NCBI GenBank assembly: GCA_016713825.1
Contig: JADJOJ010000011.1
Coordinates: forward strand, 310,001 to 374,000
Length of the DNA stretch: 64,000 nucleotides
Origin: Candidatus Leptofilum gracile
GTDB lineage: Bacteria > Chloroflexota > Anaerolineae > Promineifilales > Promineifilaceae
Direction: 5' to 3'
Shown here: piece by piece, positions 1 to 7,791 of the stretch
How positions within the stretch are numbered: the first letter of the stretch is position 1
How the letters are laid out: each line of letters opens with the position of its first letter
Notes under the pieces: model-generated
Databases searched by the model: none
Told to the model about the DNA's origin: nothing
Seen by the model: only the letters and a program-made list of their open reading frames with translations
Made by a program: the position numbers and the translations under genes

Positions 1-203
1 GCAAGGGCGGCCACGACAACATGGGCGGCCCCGCCGACCCCGCCCTGGTGCGCGACGCGCCCGATAATGGCGTCACCGTCAACAATCTCCAGGCCGTTGG
101 CGCGTATGCCCTGCAATTCTTCTGGAGCGATGGCCACGACACCGGCATCTACACCTGGGATTATTTGCGGCAGTCGGACCCGGCGCTGGCCGGTAATCGG
201 TAA
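1..203 (+). CDS. DUF971 domain protein, C-terminal part (5' end outside window)
   Basis: This is the C-terminal fragment of a small protein; the reading frame is open to the left edge, so the start lies outside the window. The visible residues end with the conserved stretch AVGAYALQFFWSDGHDTGIY followed by TWDYLR. That is the typical end of the DUF971 / gamma-butyrobetaine-hydroxylase N-terminal-like domain, which occurs alone or beside iron-sulfur assembly and Mrp/ApbC genes. The family's biochemical function is unsettled. The last codons (AGNR and stop) are written by the inverted repeat at 191-272, so the C-terminus may have been reshaped by repeat insertion. The family call is from recognition of the motif only. 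Confidence 0.75.
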   Translation, partial: KGGHDNMGGPADPALVRDAPDNGVTVNNLQAVGAYALQFFWSDGHDTGIYTWDYLRQSDPALAGNR

Positions 204-272
204 TCCGTTATCGGTAATCGGTGAACGGTGAACGGTTTTACCGACCACCGATTACTGATTACCGTTCACCGC
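191..272. repeat. Word-type inverted repeat between convergent genes
   Basis: The words GGTAATCGGTAATC and GGTGAACGGTGAACGG are followed by their reverse complements CCGATTACTGATTACC and GTTCACCG. The element forms the 3' ends of both convergent genes, supplying the last codons and stops of each. It could fold into a long hairpin and may act as a bidirectional terminator, although no U-tract is evident. Confidence 0.7.
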
Positions 273-2018
273 ATCCAAAACAGGCTGAGCGACGAACTGG
301 ATAGACGGCCGTTCCGCCACCCCATCCACCTCAAAAACCACCACCTCATTTTGGCCACGCCGCAGCAGCGGAGCAGGCACGTACAGCGTTTGCTGCGGGC
401 CGCGCCGCCAGTAGCGGCCCAGATTGAAGCCGTTGACCCAGCAGTTCCCCTTGCCCCAGCCCGGCAGCGCTAAAAACGTGTCCAGTGGTTCCTCAACCAT
501 AAACGTGCCGCGATAAAATGCCGGGGCGCTAGGTTGTATCGTGTTTGAAAAGGGCAGCCCCGCCAAATCGTCCAGCGGCAGGCAGAAAATCTCCCAGCCA
601 AAGTGCAGCTGCTCATCCAGCAGCACCGCCTCGGTGATCCCCTTGCGGTCGTGCAGATTGGGGCCGTAATTCACCCGCCCCATATTTTCCACCAAAATGT
701 CCAGCGTCAGGCCGTCGGCGGGCACCGCCAGCGGCAAACGTTGCCCCGGATTTTCTCGCTCCAAAATGCCCAGCAGCGCCCCGTCGGCAAAAACGTGTGC
801 CCGGTCGTGTACCTTTTCCAGCGACAGCGCCGCGCTGAACGGGCCATCGAGCCGGGTGCGGTACAAAATGAAGCCGTAGTTTTGCCCCAGCATCTCCATC
901 GGTTCCGGGGTGGGGCGGTGGATGGGTTGGCTGAGCTGCGGCAGCGCGTCCCACAGGCTGACGGCTTCGGGCAGCTGCACCGCGCCGTAGGCGGCTTTGC
1001 GGCTGGGCGGCGGCAGCGGTTCATCCGGCACTGGGGCAAATTGGGCGATTGTTTCCCGGTAGGCCAAAAATTTGGGGGTGATGTCGCCCGCTTCGCTCAG
1101 CGGGGCGTCGTAATCGTAGCTGGTGAGAGTGGGTTCGTAACGGCCGTTCCGCCCGCAATTCGCCCCGTTCATAAAGCCAAAATTACTCCCGCCGTGGAAC
1201 ATATAAAAGTTCACGGACGCCTCAGCCGCCAGCATTTCGGTGAGAACGGCCGTTGCCTCCGCCACATCCCGCGTGTGGTGCTTCTCCCCCCAATGGTCAA
1301 ACCAGCCGTTCCAAAACTCCATGCACATCAGCGGCGCATCTGGCTGGATGGCGTGCAGCCGGGCAAACGCCGTGGCCGCGTTGCTGCCAAAATTGACCGT
1401 CTTGTAAATGTGCGGCAGCGTGCCCGTGCGCAGCGCTTCGCCGCCGTGCCCGTCGGAGGTGAACAGCAGGCAGTTGATGCCGTTTTTGCGCATAGCCGTT
1501 TCGAGATGGCGCAAATACGCCTGCTCGTTGCCGTAGCTGCCGTACTCATTTTCAATCTGCATGGCAATGATGGGGCCGCCGTTTGTGATTTGCAAGGGTG
1601 CCAGCCGGGGCAGCAGGTTGGCGAAGAAGCGATCGACGGCGTCGAGGTAGCCGGGGTAGGTGCAGCGCAGCTTCATCGCCGGGTCGCGCAGCAGCCAGGC
1701 GGGCAGGCCGCCCAGCTCCCACTCGGCGCAAATGTACGGCCCCGGCCGCACAATGACGTGCAGCCCCAGCGCCGCCGCCTGCTCAATGTACGCCACCAAA
1801 TCCAAATCGCCCTCAAAATGGAACTCGCCCGGCTGCGGCTCATGCAAATTCCAGGCGACGTAAGTCTCCACGGTGTTCAGCCCCATCAGGCGCAGCTTGT
1901 GCAGCCGGTCGGCCCACTGCTCCGGGCGGATGCGAAAGTAATGCATCGCCCCGGACAGGATGCGGAAGGGTTGGTTGTTGAGGTGGAAACGGCCGTTTTC
2001 AATCCCAAATATTGTCAT
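252..2018 (-). CDS. Beta-galactosidase, glycoside hydrolase family 35
   Basis: The protein has 588 residues and is a GH35 enzyme hydrolysing terminal beta-D-galactosides. The N-terminal TIM barrel carries the family signature GGPIIAMQIENEYGSYG with the acid/base Glu near residue 158, and the nucleophile Glu in MCMEFWNGWFDHWG near residue 234. Beta-sandwich domains follow, ending in GNCWVNGFNLGRYW, typical of the jelly-roll at the C-terminus of GH35 enzymes. No signal peptide is visible, so it is probably cytoplasmic. The start at ATG 2018 is preceded by GGGAGA six bases upstream; a TTG codon one codon earlier is less likely. It is transcribed alone, convergent with the DUF971 gene. The natural substrate is not evident. 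Confidence 0.93.
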   Translation of the reverse strand: MTIFGIENGRFHLNNQPFRILSGAMHYFRIRPEQWADRLHKLRLMGLNTVETYVAWNLHEPQPGEFHFEGDLDLVAYIEQAAALGLHVIVRPGPYICAEWELGGLPAWLLRDPAMKLRCTYPGYLDAVDRFFANLLPRLAPLQITNGGPIIAMQIENEYGSYGNEQAYLRHLETAMRKNGINCLLFTSDGHGGEALRTGTLPHIYKTVNFGSNAATAFARLHAIQPDAPLMCMEFWNGWFDHWGEKHHTRDVAEATAVLTEMLAAEASVNFYMFHGGSNFGFMNGANCGRNGRYEPTLTSYDYDAPLSEAGDITPKFLAYRETIAQFAPVPDEPLPPPSRKAAYGAVQLPEAVSLWDALPQLSQPIHRPTPEPMEMLGQNYGFILYRTRLDGPFSAALSLEKVHDRAHVFADGALLGILERENPGQRLPLAVPADGLTLDILVENMGRVNYGPNLHDRKGITEAVLLDEQLHFGWEIFCLPLDDLAGLPFSNTIQPSAPAFYRGTFMVEEPLDTFLALPGWGKGNCWVNGFNLGRYWRRGPQQTLYVPAPLLRRGQNEVVVFEVDGVAERPSIQFVAQPVLDAVNGNQ

Positions 2019-2147
2019 CAAAAATCTCCCACTATCGTTTGCCCCATTTTAATCTACCTGCCCTGCCCGTGAAAACGGAAATCCATCGCTGCTTGGTTGG
2101 CCCAAAGGCGCTTTTTTGCCACCCACGCGGCGGTGTGACCGCCCACA

Positions 2148-2178
2148 AACTATCCAATCGGGTAGGTGATGACCACCC
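2148..2178. repeat. About 30-bp motif shared with the region upstream of RuBisCO
   Basis: The stretch beginning AACTATCCAATCGGGTAGG and ending GACCACCC resembles 4428-4457 (AACTACCCGATTGGGTAGG to GCCCACC). About three quarters of the positions match by eye. The core is a partial palindrome (TACCC...GGGTA). One copy lies before the DoxX-like gene and one before rbcL. It may be a regulator-binding site or a small repeat; I cannot tell which. Confidence 0.4.
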
Positions 2179-2296
2179 ATTCTGCGGTAAACCAGATGAC
2201 ATTCGTTTGTTACAATTTTCACATATCAACTCGCACAAGCAAAAATTTGTGTAATCAGTGAAATCTGTGACCAATAAAAACTGGAGGTGCCCTGTG

Positions 2297-2839
2297 ATGA
2301 TGAACAACCTGAAAACCCGCTTCGATCAACAATTCAACACCATCGACCGCCAAATCACCCACCTGATGGCCCAATATGGCCTGCCGCTCATGCGCGTTAG
2401 CCTGGGCATCGTCTTCCTCTGGTTTGGGGCGCTCAAGCTGCTGCCTGGCCTCAGCCCGGCCGAAGAGCTGGTGCGCAACACCACCTTCTTTGTCAACCCC
2501 GACTGGTTCATCCCCCTGCTGGCCGTCTGGGAAATGGCCATCGGCCTGGGGCTGATTTTTGGCAAGGCGATGCGGCTGACGCTGCTGCTGCTGTTCCTGC
2601 AAATGCCAGGCACCATGCTGCCCCTGTTTGTGCTGCCAGAAGCGGTCTGGACCCAATTTCCCCATGCGCTCACCATGGAAGGGCAGTACATCATCAAAAA
2701 TTTGGTGCTGGTGGCAGCCGGGATGGTGCTAGGCGGTACCGTGCGCGGTGGCTATTTGGAACCAGAACCAGGGAAGTTGCAAACGGCCGTTGCCCAACCC
2801 CAGCTCACCCGCCGTACCCGGCGCCTCATGGAAATGTAA
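2297..2839 (+). CDS. DoxX-like integral membrane protein
   Basis: The protein has 180 residues and about four hydrophobic segments: PLMRVSLGIVFLWFGALKLL, IPLLAVWEMAIGLGLIFG, LTLLLLFLQMPGTMLPLFVL and IIKNLVLVAAGMVLGG. The pattern GIVFLWFGALKL is characteristic of the DoxX / DoxD-like superfamily, whose members are often linked to quinone chemistry or redox stress, but the role here is unknown. The chosen start, ATG 2297, lies nine bases after GGAGG at 2283-2287. An upstream in-frame extension to 2258 has no ribosome site. A long inverted repeat follows the stop. Confidence 0.7.
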   Translation: MMNNLKTRFDQQFNTIDRQITHLMAQYGLPLMRVSLGIVFLWFGALKLLPGLSPAEELVRNTTFFVNPDWFIPLLAVWEMAIGLGLIFGKAMRLTLLLLFLQMPGTMLPLFVLPEAVWTQFPHALTMEGQYIIKNLVLVAAGMVLGGTVRGGYLEPEPGKLQTAVAQPQLTRRTRRLMEM

Positions 2840-2866
2840 GGCCACGATTTGGCAGGTGGAATTTTC

Positions 2867-2908
2867 CGTGAAACGTGATGCGTGAGCTTTCTCCGGTCAC
2901 GTTTCACG
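2867..2908. repeat. Inverted repeat, 12-bp perfect arms
   Basis: CGTGAAACGTGA at 2867-2878 pairs with TCACGTTTCACG at 2897-2908 around an 18-base loop. Repeated words (CACGCCTCACGCCTCA) continue downstream. It belongs to the word-cassette family and may end the DoxX transcript. Confidence 0.7.
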
Positions 2909-2955
2909 CCTCACGCCTCATTTGTTGCAACAGCTAAACCGAACCGCCAATTTAG

Positions 2956-2985
2956 TTGACACAGGCACGGCCAGAGGATTATCAT
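2956..2985 (+). promoter_or_regulatory. Sigma-70 type promoter of the two-component operon
   Basis: A perfect TTGACA (2956-2961) is followed after 18 bases by TATCAT (2980-2985). The -10 box ends six bases before ATG 2992, so transcription should begin at or next to the start codon, giving a leaderless mRNA. This also argues against using the in-frame TTG at 2956 as a start. Confidence 0.65.
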
Positions 2986-2991
2986 CCCCAC

Positions 2992-3702
2992 ATGGAGAAG
3001 GTTACAGGAGGTACGGGAGAGGAGCAGCTGGCCGCCAGTCGCATTCTGGCCGTTACCGAAGAAGAGCTCAAACGCATTATCTTAGACCTGCACGATGGCC
3101 CCGTGCAGCAGCTATTTGCTGCCCAATCTCAACTGCGCGGCCTGCAAACCCGCCTCAACCGGGACGAAGCCATCCCCAACGAGGAGTACCAGCTCACCTT
3201 TCAGCGCGTATCCCGCCTGCTAGAAGCATCGCTGGCCGAAATTCGCCAATTTTTGGGCACTTTTCGCCCACCCGATTTTGCCAGTCAGGATTTGGTAGAA
3301 ATGCTGCATGGCCTGTTTATGCACCACGAGCTGACCACGGGCGTTGTCATTGATTTTCGCGTAACGGGCAATCAGACCGTGCTTCAGCTGCCGCTGCCCA
3401 GCAAAATCACCCTTTACCGCATCTGCCAGGAAGCCCTCTCCAACGCTTACCGCCACGCCCAGGCTACACAGCAGCAGGTGCAGCTGCACATCGCCCCCCA
3501 CTCGGTGGTGCTCACGGTGCAAGATGACGGCATCGGCTTCCGGCCACCGCCGCTGCGCGGTCCGCAGGCCACCGAGCGAGAAGAGCACATCGGCTTGCGC
3601 GGCATGCGCGATCGGGTCGATCTAATTGGCGGCACGTTTGAACTAGACAGCAAACCGGGTCAAGGTACCCGCATCCAGGTAAAAATACCGATCCATGAGT
3701 GA
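2992..3702 (+). CDS. NarL-type (HisKA_3) sensor histidine kinase, soluble
   Basis: The protein has 236 residues. It starts almost directly with the dimerisation/phosphoacceptor helix: LKRIILDLHDGPVQQLF, with the phosphorylated His near residue 34, typical of HisKA_3 kinases such as NarX, DegS and LiaS. The C-terminal ATPase domain shows the N-box EALSNAYRHAQ, the G1 box VQDDGIGF and the later GLRGMRDRVDLIGG and GQGTRIQV blocks. There is no transmembrane or recognisable sensor domain, so the input is unknown and probably cytoplasmic. It overlaps the response-regulator gene by eight bases, indicating one operon and a cognate pair. The start is ATG 2992, placed just behind a strong promoter; no Shine-Dalgarno is present. 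Confidence 0.88.
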   Translation: MEKVTGGTGEEQLAASRILAVTEEELKRIILDLHDGPVQQLFAAQSQLRGLQTRLNRDEAIPNEEYQLTFQRVSRLLEASLAEIRQFLGTFRPPDFASQDLVEMLHGLFMHHELTTGVVIDFRVTGNQTVLQLPLPSKITLYRICQEALSNAYRHAQATQQQVQLHIAPHSVVLTVQDDGIGFRPPPLRGPQATEREEHIGLRGMRDRVDLIGGTFELDSKPGQGTRIQVKIPIHE

Positions 3703-4327
3703 AACAACCCCAACTTCCGTTATTTTGGCCGATAACCACGCCCTCGTTTTGGAAGGGTTGCGCAGCCTCTTTTCTGCAGAAGAGGATATTCACGTGCTGG
3801 CCACTGCTAGCGACGGCGAGCGGCTGCTGGATGCCGTCAGCCGCTTTCACCCGGATGTGGTCATCACCGATTTGCAGATGGAGTACCTGGATGGGTTGGG
3901 TTGCCTGGCGCAAATTCGGCAGCTTTGCCCGCAAACGCGCGTGCTTATCCTCACGGCGTACACCGATGGCCAGACGATGCAATCTGTGCTGCGCTCTGGG
4001 GCAGATGGCCTGCTGCTCAAAACGGATCCGCCGGAGCAGGCGGTGCAGGCGGTGCGCCAGGTGATGGCGGGGCAGCTGGTTTTCCCGGCGGCAGCGCGCC
4101 GCTGGCTGCACCAGGCTCCGGCGCCCACGCCCACCATTACCTTGTCTGAGCGGGAGATGGAGGTGCTGGAGCTGCTGGCCGCTGGCCACACCAACGCCCA
4201 GATTGCCAAAAAGCTGCATGTTAGCGTGAATACCGTCAAATTTCATCTGCAAAATATTTACCAAACCCTCAACGTTTCTAACCGCACGGAAGCCACGCGC
4301 TGGTATTTGGAACGGCCGTCTCCCTAA
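3695..4327 (+). CDS. NarL/LuxR-family response regulator
   Basis: The protein has 210 residues. The N-terminal receiver domain has the acidic pair in ADNH near residue 13, the phospho-acceptor Asp59 in VVITDL, and the conserved Lys in LLLKTD. A LuxR-type helix-turn-helix follows (LSEREMEVLELLAAGHTNAQ, then IAKKLHVSVNTVKFHLQNIY), the standard NarL output domain. The gene starts inside the end of the kinase gene (eight-base overlap), so translation is probably coupled. The target genes are not visible; the RuBisCO cluster lies directly downstream, but nothing in the sequence proves a link. Confidence 0.93.
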   Translation: MSETTPTSVILADNHALVLEGLRSLFSAEEDIHVLATASDGERLLDAVSRFHPDVVITDLQMEYLDGLGCLAQIRQLCPQTRVLILTAYTDGQTMQSVLRSGADGLLLKTDPPEQAVQAVRQVMAGQLVFPAAARRWLHQAPAPTPTITLSEREMEVLELLAAGHTNAQIAKKLHVSVNTVKFHLQNIYQTLNVSNRTEATRWYLERPSP

Positions 4328-4346
4328 CCAAATTCCAAAATTAATA

Positions 4347-4415
4347 GGACGCGGATTAACGCGGATGACGCGGATTTTTCTTTTGCTCCGCGTTCATCTG
4401 CGCTTGTCCGCATCC
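4347..4415. repeat. Word-type inverted repeat after the two-component operon
   Basis: Three copies of ACGCGGAT form the left arm and the degenerate reverse complement (CCGCGTTCATCTGCGC, then GTCCGCATCC) forms the right arm, separated by a T-rich spacer. The same words recur at 8497-8527. It is probably a terminator-like or mobile word cassette. Confidence 0.65.
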
Positions 4416-4427
4416 TTTTGCTTTCCC

Positions 4428-4457
4428 AACTACCCGATTGGGTAGGGGGTGCCCACC
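4428..4457. repeat. Second copy of the shared upstream motif; contains a 6-bp-stem hairpin
   Basis: CTACCC-GATT-GGGTAG forms a small perfect hairpin inside a 30-bp stretch resembling 2148-2178. It lies about 60 bases before the putative rbcL -10 box, so an operator role is possible but unproven. Confidence 0.4.
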
Positions 4458-4513
4458 TGATTGAGTTCAAGAAGTCTACCCATTTGCCCCTGAACGGCCG
4501 TTGCCCCACCTGC

Positions 4514-4519
4514 TACAAT
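4514..4519 (+). promoter_or_regulatory. Possible -10 box of the RuBisCO cluster
   Basis: TACAAT matches the -10 consensus at five of six positions. The best -35 is weak (CTGAAC with an 18-base spacer), so an activator may be needed. The leader would be about 70 nt and contains one ACGGCCGT octamer at 4565. Confidence 0.35.
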
Positions 4520-4596
4520 TCAATTGTTCCATTTATCACAAACGGAGAGGCCGCTGTAAGCGTAAACGGCCGTAGGAATCAGAAGGAGTGATGACC

Positions 4597-5982
4597 ATGA
4601 GTGAAATGCTTGCCCCCAGTAAAAGTCAGCAGCCCCCATCGGCCGACTTGAGCGACAAATACATTGCCGGTGTGCGCACCTATGCCAGCGGCTACTATGA
4701 CCCCGACTACGAACCCAAAGAGACCGATCTGCTTTGCGCTTTCCGCATCGATCCCAAGCCCCCAACAGATATGATTGAAGCAGCATCTGCTGTGGCGGCT
4801 GAATCTTCCACCGGCACCTGGACCGAAGTCTGGTCCAACCAGCTTACCGATCTGGAGTTCTTCAAAGCCCGCGTTTACGACATTCAGGATGATATTGCCT
4901 ACATCGCCTACCCGATGGACCTGTTTGAAGAGAACAGCGTCGTCAACATCATGTCCTCCATTGTGGGCAATGTGTTTGGCATGAAGGCGGTTTCTGCACT
5001 GCGGCTGGAGGATATGCGCATTCCTGTGGCGCTGGTCAAAACGTTCCCTGGGCCGCACGTGGGGATTTATGATGAACGGGTGTGGTCAGATAAGTGGGAA
5101 CGGCCGTTGCTCGGCGGCACCGTTAAACCCAAGCTGGGGCTCTCCCCCAAAGCGTACTCCACCATCATCTACGAATGCCTGGTGGGTGGCCTGGACACCA
5201 CCAAAGACGACGAAAACATGAACAGCCAGCCGTTCAGCCGCTGGCGCGATCGCTTCCGGTACGCGCAAGACGCCGTTGAAGAAGCGATCATTGAAACCGG
5301 CGAATACAAAGGCCACTGGCACAACGTCACCGCCGGCTCTACCCTGGAAAGCCTCAAGCGGATGGACTTCATCAAAGAACGTGGCGCCGACATGTGCATG
5401 TTCGACTTCATCACCGCTGGCTTTGCCGCCTCTGCCGACGTGTTTGCCCACGCCCGCGAACTGGACATGATCGTGCACTGCCACCGCGCCATGCACGCCG
5501 TCTTTACCCGCCAGCAAAGCCACGGCATCCACATGCGCGTCGTGGCCAAATGGCTGCGCCTCACCGGCGGCGACCACGTACACACCGGCACCGTGGTGGG
5601 CAAGCTAGAAGGCTCCTGGAAGGAAACCGAAGGCATCATCAGCCTGCTGCGCAACCGCGTTACGCCCGCCAACAAAGAGCGCGGCATCTACTTTGACCAG
5701 GATTTTGCTGGGCTCAAAGACGTCTGGCCAGTTGCCTCTGGCGGCATTCACGTGCATCATATCCCCGATTTGCATCGGCTGACGGGCAACGACGCGTTCT
5801 GGCTGTTTGGTGGCGGTACGCATGGCCATCCCAAGGGCAGCCGGGCCGGGGCCACCGCCAACCGCGTGGCCACCGAAGCAATCGCCTCCGGCTCCACCCT
5901 GGCCGAAGCGGCCAAAAATTCCCCGGAACTGCGCGATGCGATGTCTTTGTGGGAAGATATCAAGTTTGAAGTGCAGGCCTGA
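4597..5982 (+). CDS. rbcL: RuBisCO large subunit, form I-like, no small subunit gene nearby
   Basis: The protein has 461 residues and should carboxylate ribulose-1,5-bisphosphate. Catalytic residues are all present near the spinach positions: Glu69/Thr74/Trp75 in ESSTGTW, Asn125 in IVGNVFG, Lys177 and Lys179 in GTVKPKLG, the carbamylated Lys203 with Asp205/Glu206 in TKDDEN, His296 in HCHRAMHA and loop-6 Lys336 in GTVVGKLEG. This excludes a RuBisCO-like protein. TKDDENMNSQPF with RWRDRF is form I-like, but GGTVKPKLG, the HWHNVTAG region and a C-terminus ending at IKFEVQA are divergent. No rbcS exists in the window, as in the form I', I'' and I-alpha enzymes of Chloroflexota. Start ATG 4597 follows AGAAGGAG by eight bases; ATG 4591 and GTG 4588 are too close. 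Confidence 0.96.
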   Translation: MSEMLAPSKSQQPPSADLSDKYIAGVRTYASGYYDPDYEPKETDLLCAFRIDPKPPTDMIEAASAVAAESSTGTWTEVWSNQLTDLEFFKARVYDIQDDIAYIAYPMDLFEENSVVNIMSSIVGNVFGMKAVSALRLEDMRIPVALVKTFPGPHVGIYDERVWSDKWERPLLGGTVKPKLGLSPKAYSTIIYECLVGGLDTTKDDENMNSQPFSRWRDRFRYAQDAVEEAIIETGEYKGHWHNVTAGSTLESLKRMDFIKERGADMCMFDFITAGFAASADVFAHARELDMIVHCHRAMHAVFTRQQSHGIHMRVVAKWLRLTGGDHVHTGTVVGKLEGSWKETEGIISLLRNRVTPANKERGIYFDQDFAGLKDVWPVASGGIHVHHIPDLHRLTGNDAFWLFGGGTHGHPKGSRAGATANRVATEAIASGSTLAEAAKNSPELRDAMSLWEDIKFEVQA

Positions 5983-6008
5983 GCCAGTAATCGGTAAAAA
6001 TGAAGACC

Positions 6009-6035
6009 GTGGGTCGGATTGTCAATCCGACCCAC
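6009..6035 (+). promoter_or_regulatory. Perfect 12-bp hairpin between rbcL and prk
   Basis: GTGGGTCGGATT pairs perfectly with AATCCGACCCAC around the triloop GTC. It ends eight bases before the prk ribosome site, with no U-tract behind it, so it is not an intrinsic terminator for this strand. It could protect the upstream rbcL mRNA from 3' decay and so set differential expression, or simply be a REP-like element. Confidence 0.7.
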
Positions 6036-6054
6036 ATTTACGAAGGAGGAGATC

Positions 6055-6993
6055 ATGCACCGCAGAGTGGTGATGATTGGTATCGCAGGTGACAGTGCCG
6101 CAGGCAAAACGACCTTGAGCAAGGGTATCGTGCAAGCCTTGGGTGAGGATCAGGTTACGGCTATTTGCTGTGACCATTATCACAAATACAACCGCCAGAT
6201 GCGCAAAGAGCTGGGCGTTAGCGCCATTGCGCCAGAGGGCAATCATATCGACATCATGGAGCAGCATTTTCGGCTGCTGCGCGAGGGCAAACCGATTTTG
6301 ATGCCGATTTACAATCACAAAACAGGCGATTTTGATCCGCCGGTTTATGTAAAGCCGAAAAAATATATGATCATCGAGGGGCTGCTGCCGTTCCACACGC
6401 AGCGGATGCGGCTGAACTTTGACGTGAAGGTGTACCTGGACCCGCCGGAAGAGCTGCGCTACGCCTGGAAAATCCAGCGCGACACGGCCAAGCGGGGCTA
6501 CACCAAAGAGCAGGTGCTGGATTCGCTGGAAAAGCGCAAGGATTTGTCGCCCAAGTACATTCATCCGCAAAAGCGGGCGGCCGACATGATTGTGCGGTTT
6601 TATCCGCCAGAAACCAACATGCAGGAGACGGGCGGACATTTGAACGCACAGGTGGTGCTAAAACCAACCGTGCCGCACCCGGATTTGACGGATGTGCTGC
6701 ACCACGGCAGCAATGGCACAAGCCCGGCGCTGCGCCTGAACCTGGGGCGTTACGAGGGCACTCCGGCCGATTTTATGGAAATTGCGGGCAATCTGGCTGA
6801 AGAGAAGGCGCATGATCTGATTGAGGTGATTCAGCAGCACATGCCGGAAGATTGCCATCTGAATGAGGCGATGTTGGGGCAGTACCAGCTGGGTTTGGAG
6901 GCGCGGCGCAGCTTGCCGCTGGCGTTGACGCAGCATTTGATTGCTTACCACATGGTGACGGCTGGCCTGACGATTGATGAGATGCAAGGCTGA
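6055..6993 (+). CDS. prk: Phosphoribulokinase
   Basis: The protein has 312 residues and phosphorylates ribulose-5-phosphate to the RuBisCO substrate. The P-loop is GIAGDSAAGKTT near residues 9-20; CCDHYHKYNR and the MPIYNHKTGDFDPP segment match the PRK substrate-binding region, and IIEGLLPFH is the Walker B region. Downstream features (YLDPPEELRYAWKIQRD, ADMIVRFYPPE) also fit PRK rather than uridine kinase. Start ATG 6055 follows a strong AAGGAGGAG; upstream in-frame codons fall in the hairpin. Its place directly after rbcL and overlapping rpe makes a Calvin-Benson role nearly certain. Confidence 0.95.
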   Translation: MHRRVVMIGIAGDSAAGKTTLSKGIVQALGEDQVTAICCDHYHKYNRQMRKELGVSAIAPEGNHIDIMEQHFRLLREGKPILMPIYNHKTGDFDPPVYVKPKKYMIIEGLLPFHTQRMRLNFDVKVYLDPPEELRYAWKIQRDTAKRGYTKEQVLDSLEKRKDLSPKYIHPQKRAADMIVRFYPPETNMQETGGHLNAQVVLKPTVPHPDLTDVLHHGSNGTSPALRLNLGRYEGTPADFMEIAGNLAEEKAHDLIEVIQQHMPEDCHLNEAMLGQYQLGLEARRSLPLALTQHLIAYHMVTAGLTIDEMQG

Positions 6994-7682
6994 TGAACGA
7001 CTATATTCTGGCTCCCAGTATTCTTTCGGCGGATTTTGCCCGGTTGGGTGAGCAGGTGCGGCAGGCGGTGACGGCGGGTGCGCGTTACATTCATGTGGAT
7101 GTGATGGACGGCCGTTTCGTCCCCAACATCACCATCGGCCCCTTGGTGGTAAAGGCGTTACGGCCGTTAGCCACTGAACTGGGTGCGGTTTTAGATGTGC
7201 ACCTGATGATTGAAAACCCCGATAAATACATCGCTGACTTCGCTCAGGCCGGGGCAGACATCATCACCGTGCATGTGGAGACGTGCCCGCACCTGCACCG
7301 CACCATCCAATCGATCCACGAGCAGGGGGCCAAGGCGGGCGTCACGCTGAACCCAGCCACGCCGCTGGTGACGCTGGAAGAGATTTTGCCAGATGTAGAG
7401 CTGGTGCTGATCATGTCGGTGAATCCGGGGTTTGGCGGGCAGAGCTACATCCCGGCCAGCACCGACAAAATCCGGCGGCTGCGCCAGATGCTGGATGCCA
7501 TCGGCTCGACGGCCGATTTGGAGGTAGACGGCGGCATCAAACCACACAACGCCGCCGAGATTTATGCCGCCGGGGCCAACGTGCTGGTGGCGGGCAGCGC
7601 TGTCTTCAACGACAAGCGGCCCATCGCCGAAAATGTGGCGGCTTTCCGCGAAGCGGTTTTGGCGGGCGAATCGACGGTTTGA
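6993..7682 (+). CDS. rpe: Ribulose-phosphate 3-epimerase
   Basis: The protein has 229 residues and interconverts ribulose-5-phosphate and xylulose-5-phosphate, supplying PRK. Signature motifs are LAPSILSADFARLGEQV at the N-terminus, HVDVMDGRFVPNITIGP (metal and catalytic Asp), DVHLMIENPDKYI, MSVNPGFGGQSYIP and VDGGIKPHNA (second catalytic Asp). The ATG overlaps the prk stop codon by one base, so translation is coupled. It is a soluble TIM-barrel enzyme of normal length. Confidence 0.96.
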   Translation: MNDYILAPSILSADFARLGEQVRQAVTAGARYIHVDVMDGRFVPNITIGPLVVKALRPLATELGAVLDVHLMIENPDKYIADFAQAGADIITVHVETCPHLHRTIQSIHEQGAKAGVTLNPATPLVTLEEILPDVELVLIMSVNPGFGGQSYIPASTDKIRRLRQMLDAIGSTADLEVDGGIKPHNAAEIYAAGANVLVAGSAVFNDKRPIAENVAAFREAVLAGESTV

Positions 7683-7708
7683 TTTTTGGGCCACACGGAC
7701 TTTGGGAT

Positions 7709-7751
7709 GTGATGCGTGATGCGTGATGTTCTTGGTCACGCTTCACGCATC
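7709..7751. repeat. Word-type inverted repeat between rpe and the HAD gene
   Basis: GTGATGC repeated almost three times (7709-7728) faces TCACGCTTCACGCATC (7736-7751). It resembles the element at 2867-2908 in its words, and sits inside what is probably one operon. Confidence 0.65.
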
Positions 7752-7791
7752 CTGATTTCTGGAAGGCCCGCAAAAAACAGGTGACTTGTTT

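Noticed and set aside
603..2072. Long open frame of 489 codons on the plus strand opposite the GH35 gene
   Set aside because: It is antisense to a gene with clear catalytic motifs, its translation is low in hydrophobic structure and matches no family; it arises from GC-rich codon bias.
2956..2991. TTG start for the histidine kinase
   Set aside because: The TTG is the first half of a perfect TTGACA -35 box, and ATG 2992 sits exactly where a leaderless start is expected.
4597..5982. RuBisCO-like protein (form IV) or form III
   Set aside because: All substrate and metal residues are intact, form I blocks such as KDDENMNSQPF are present, and prk is adjacent, which together indicate a Calvin-Benson enzyme.
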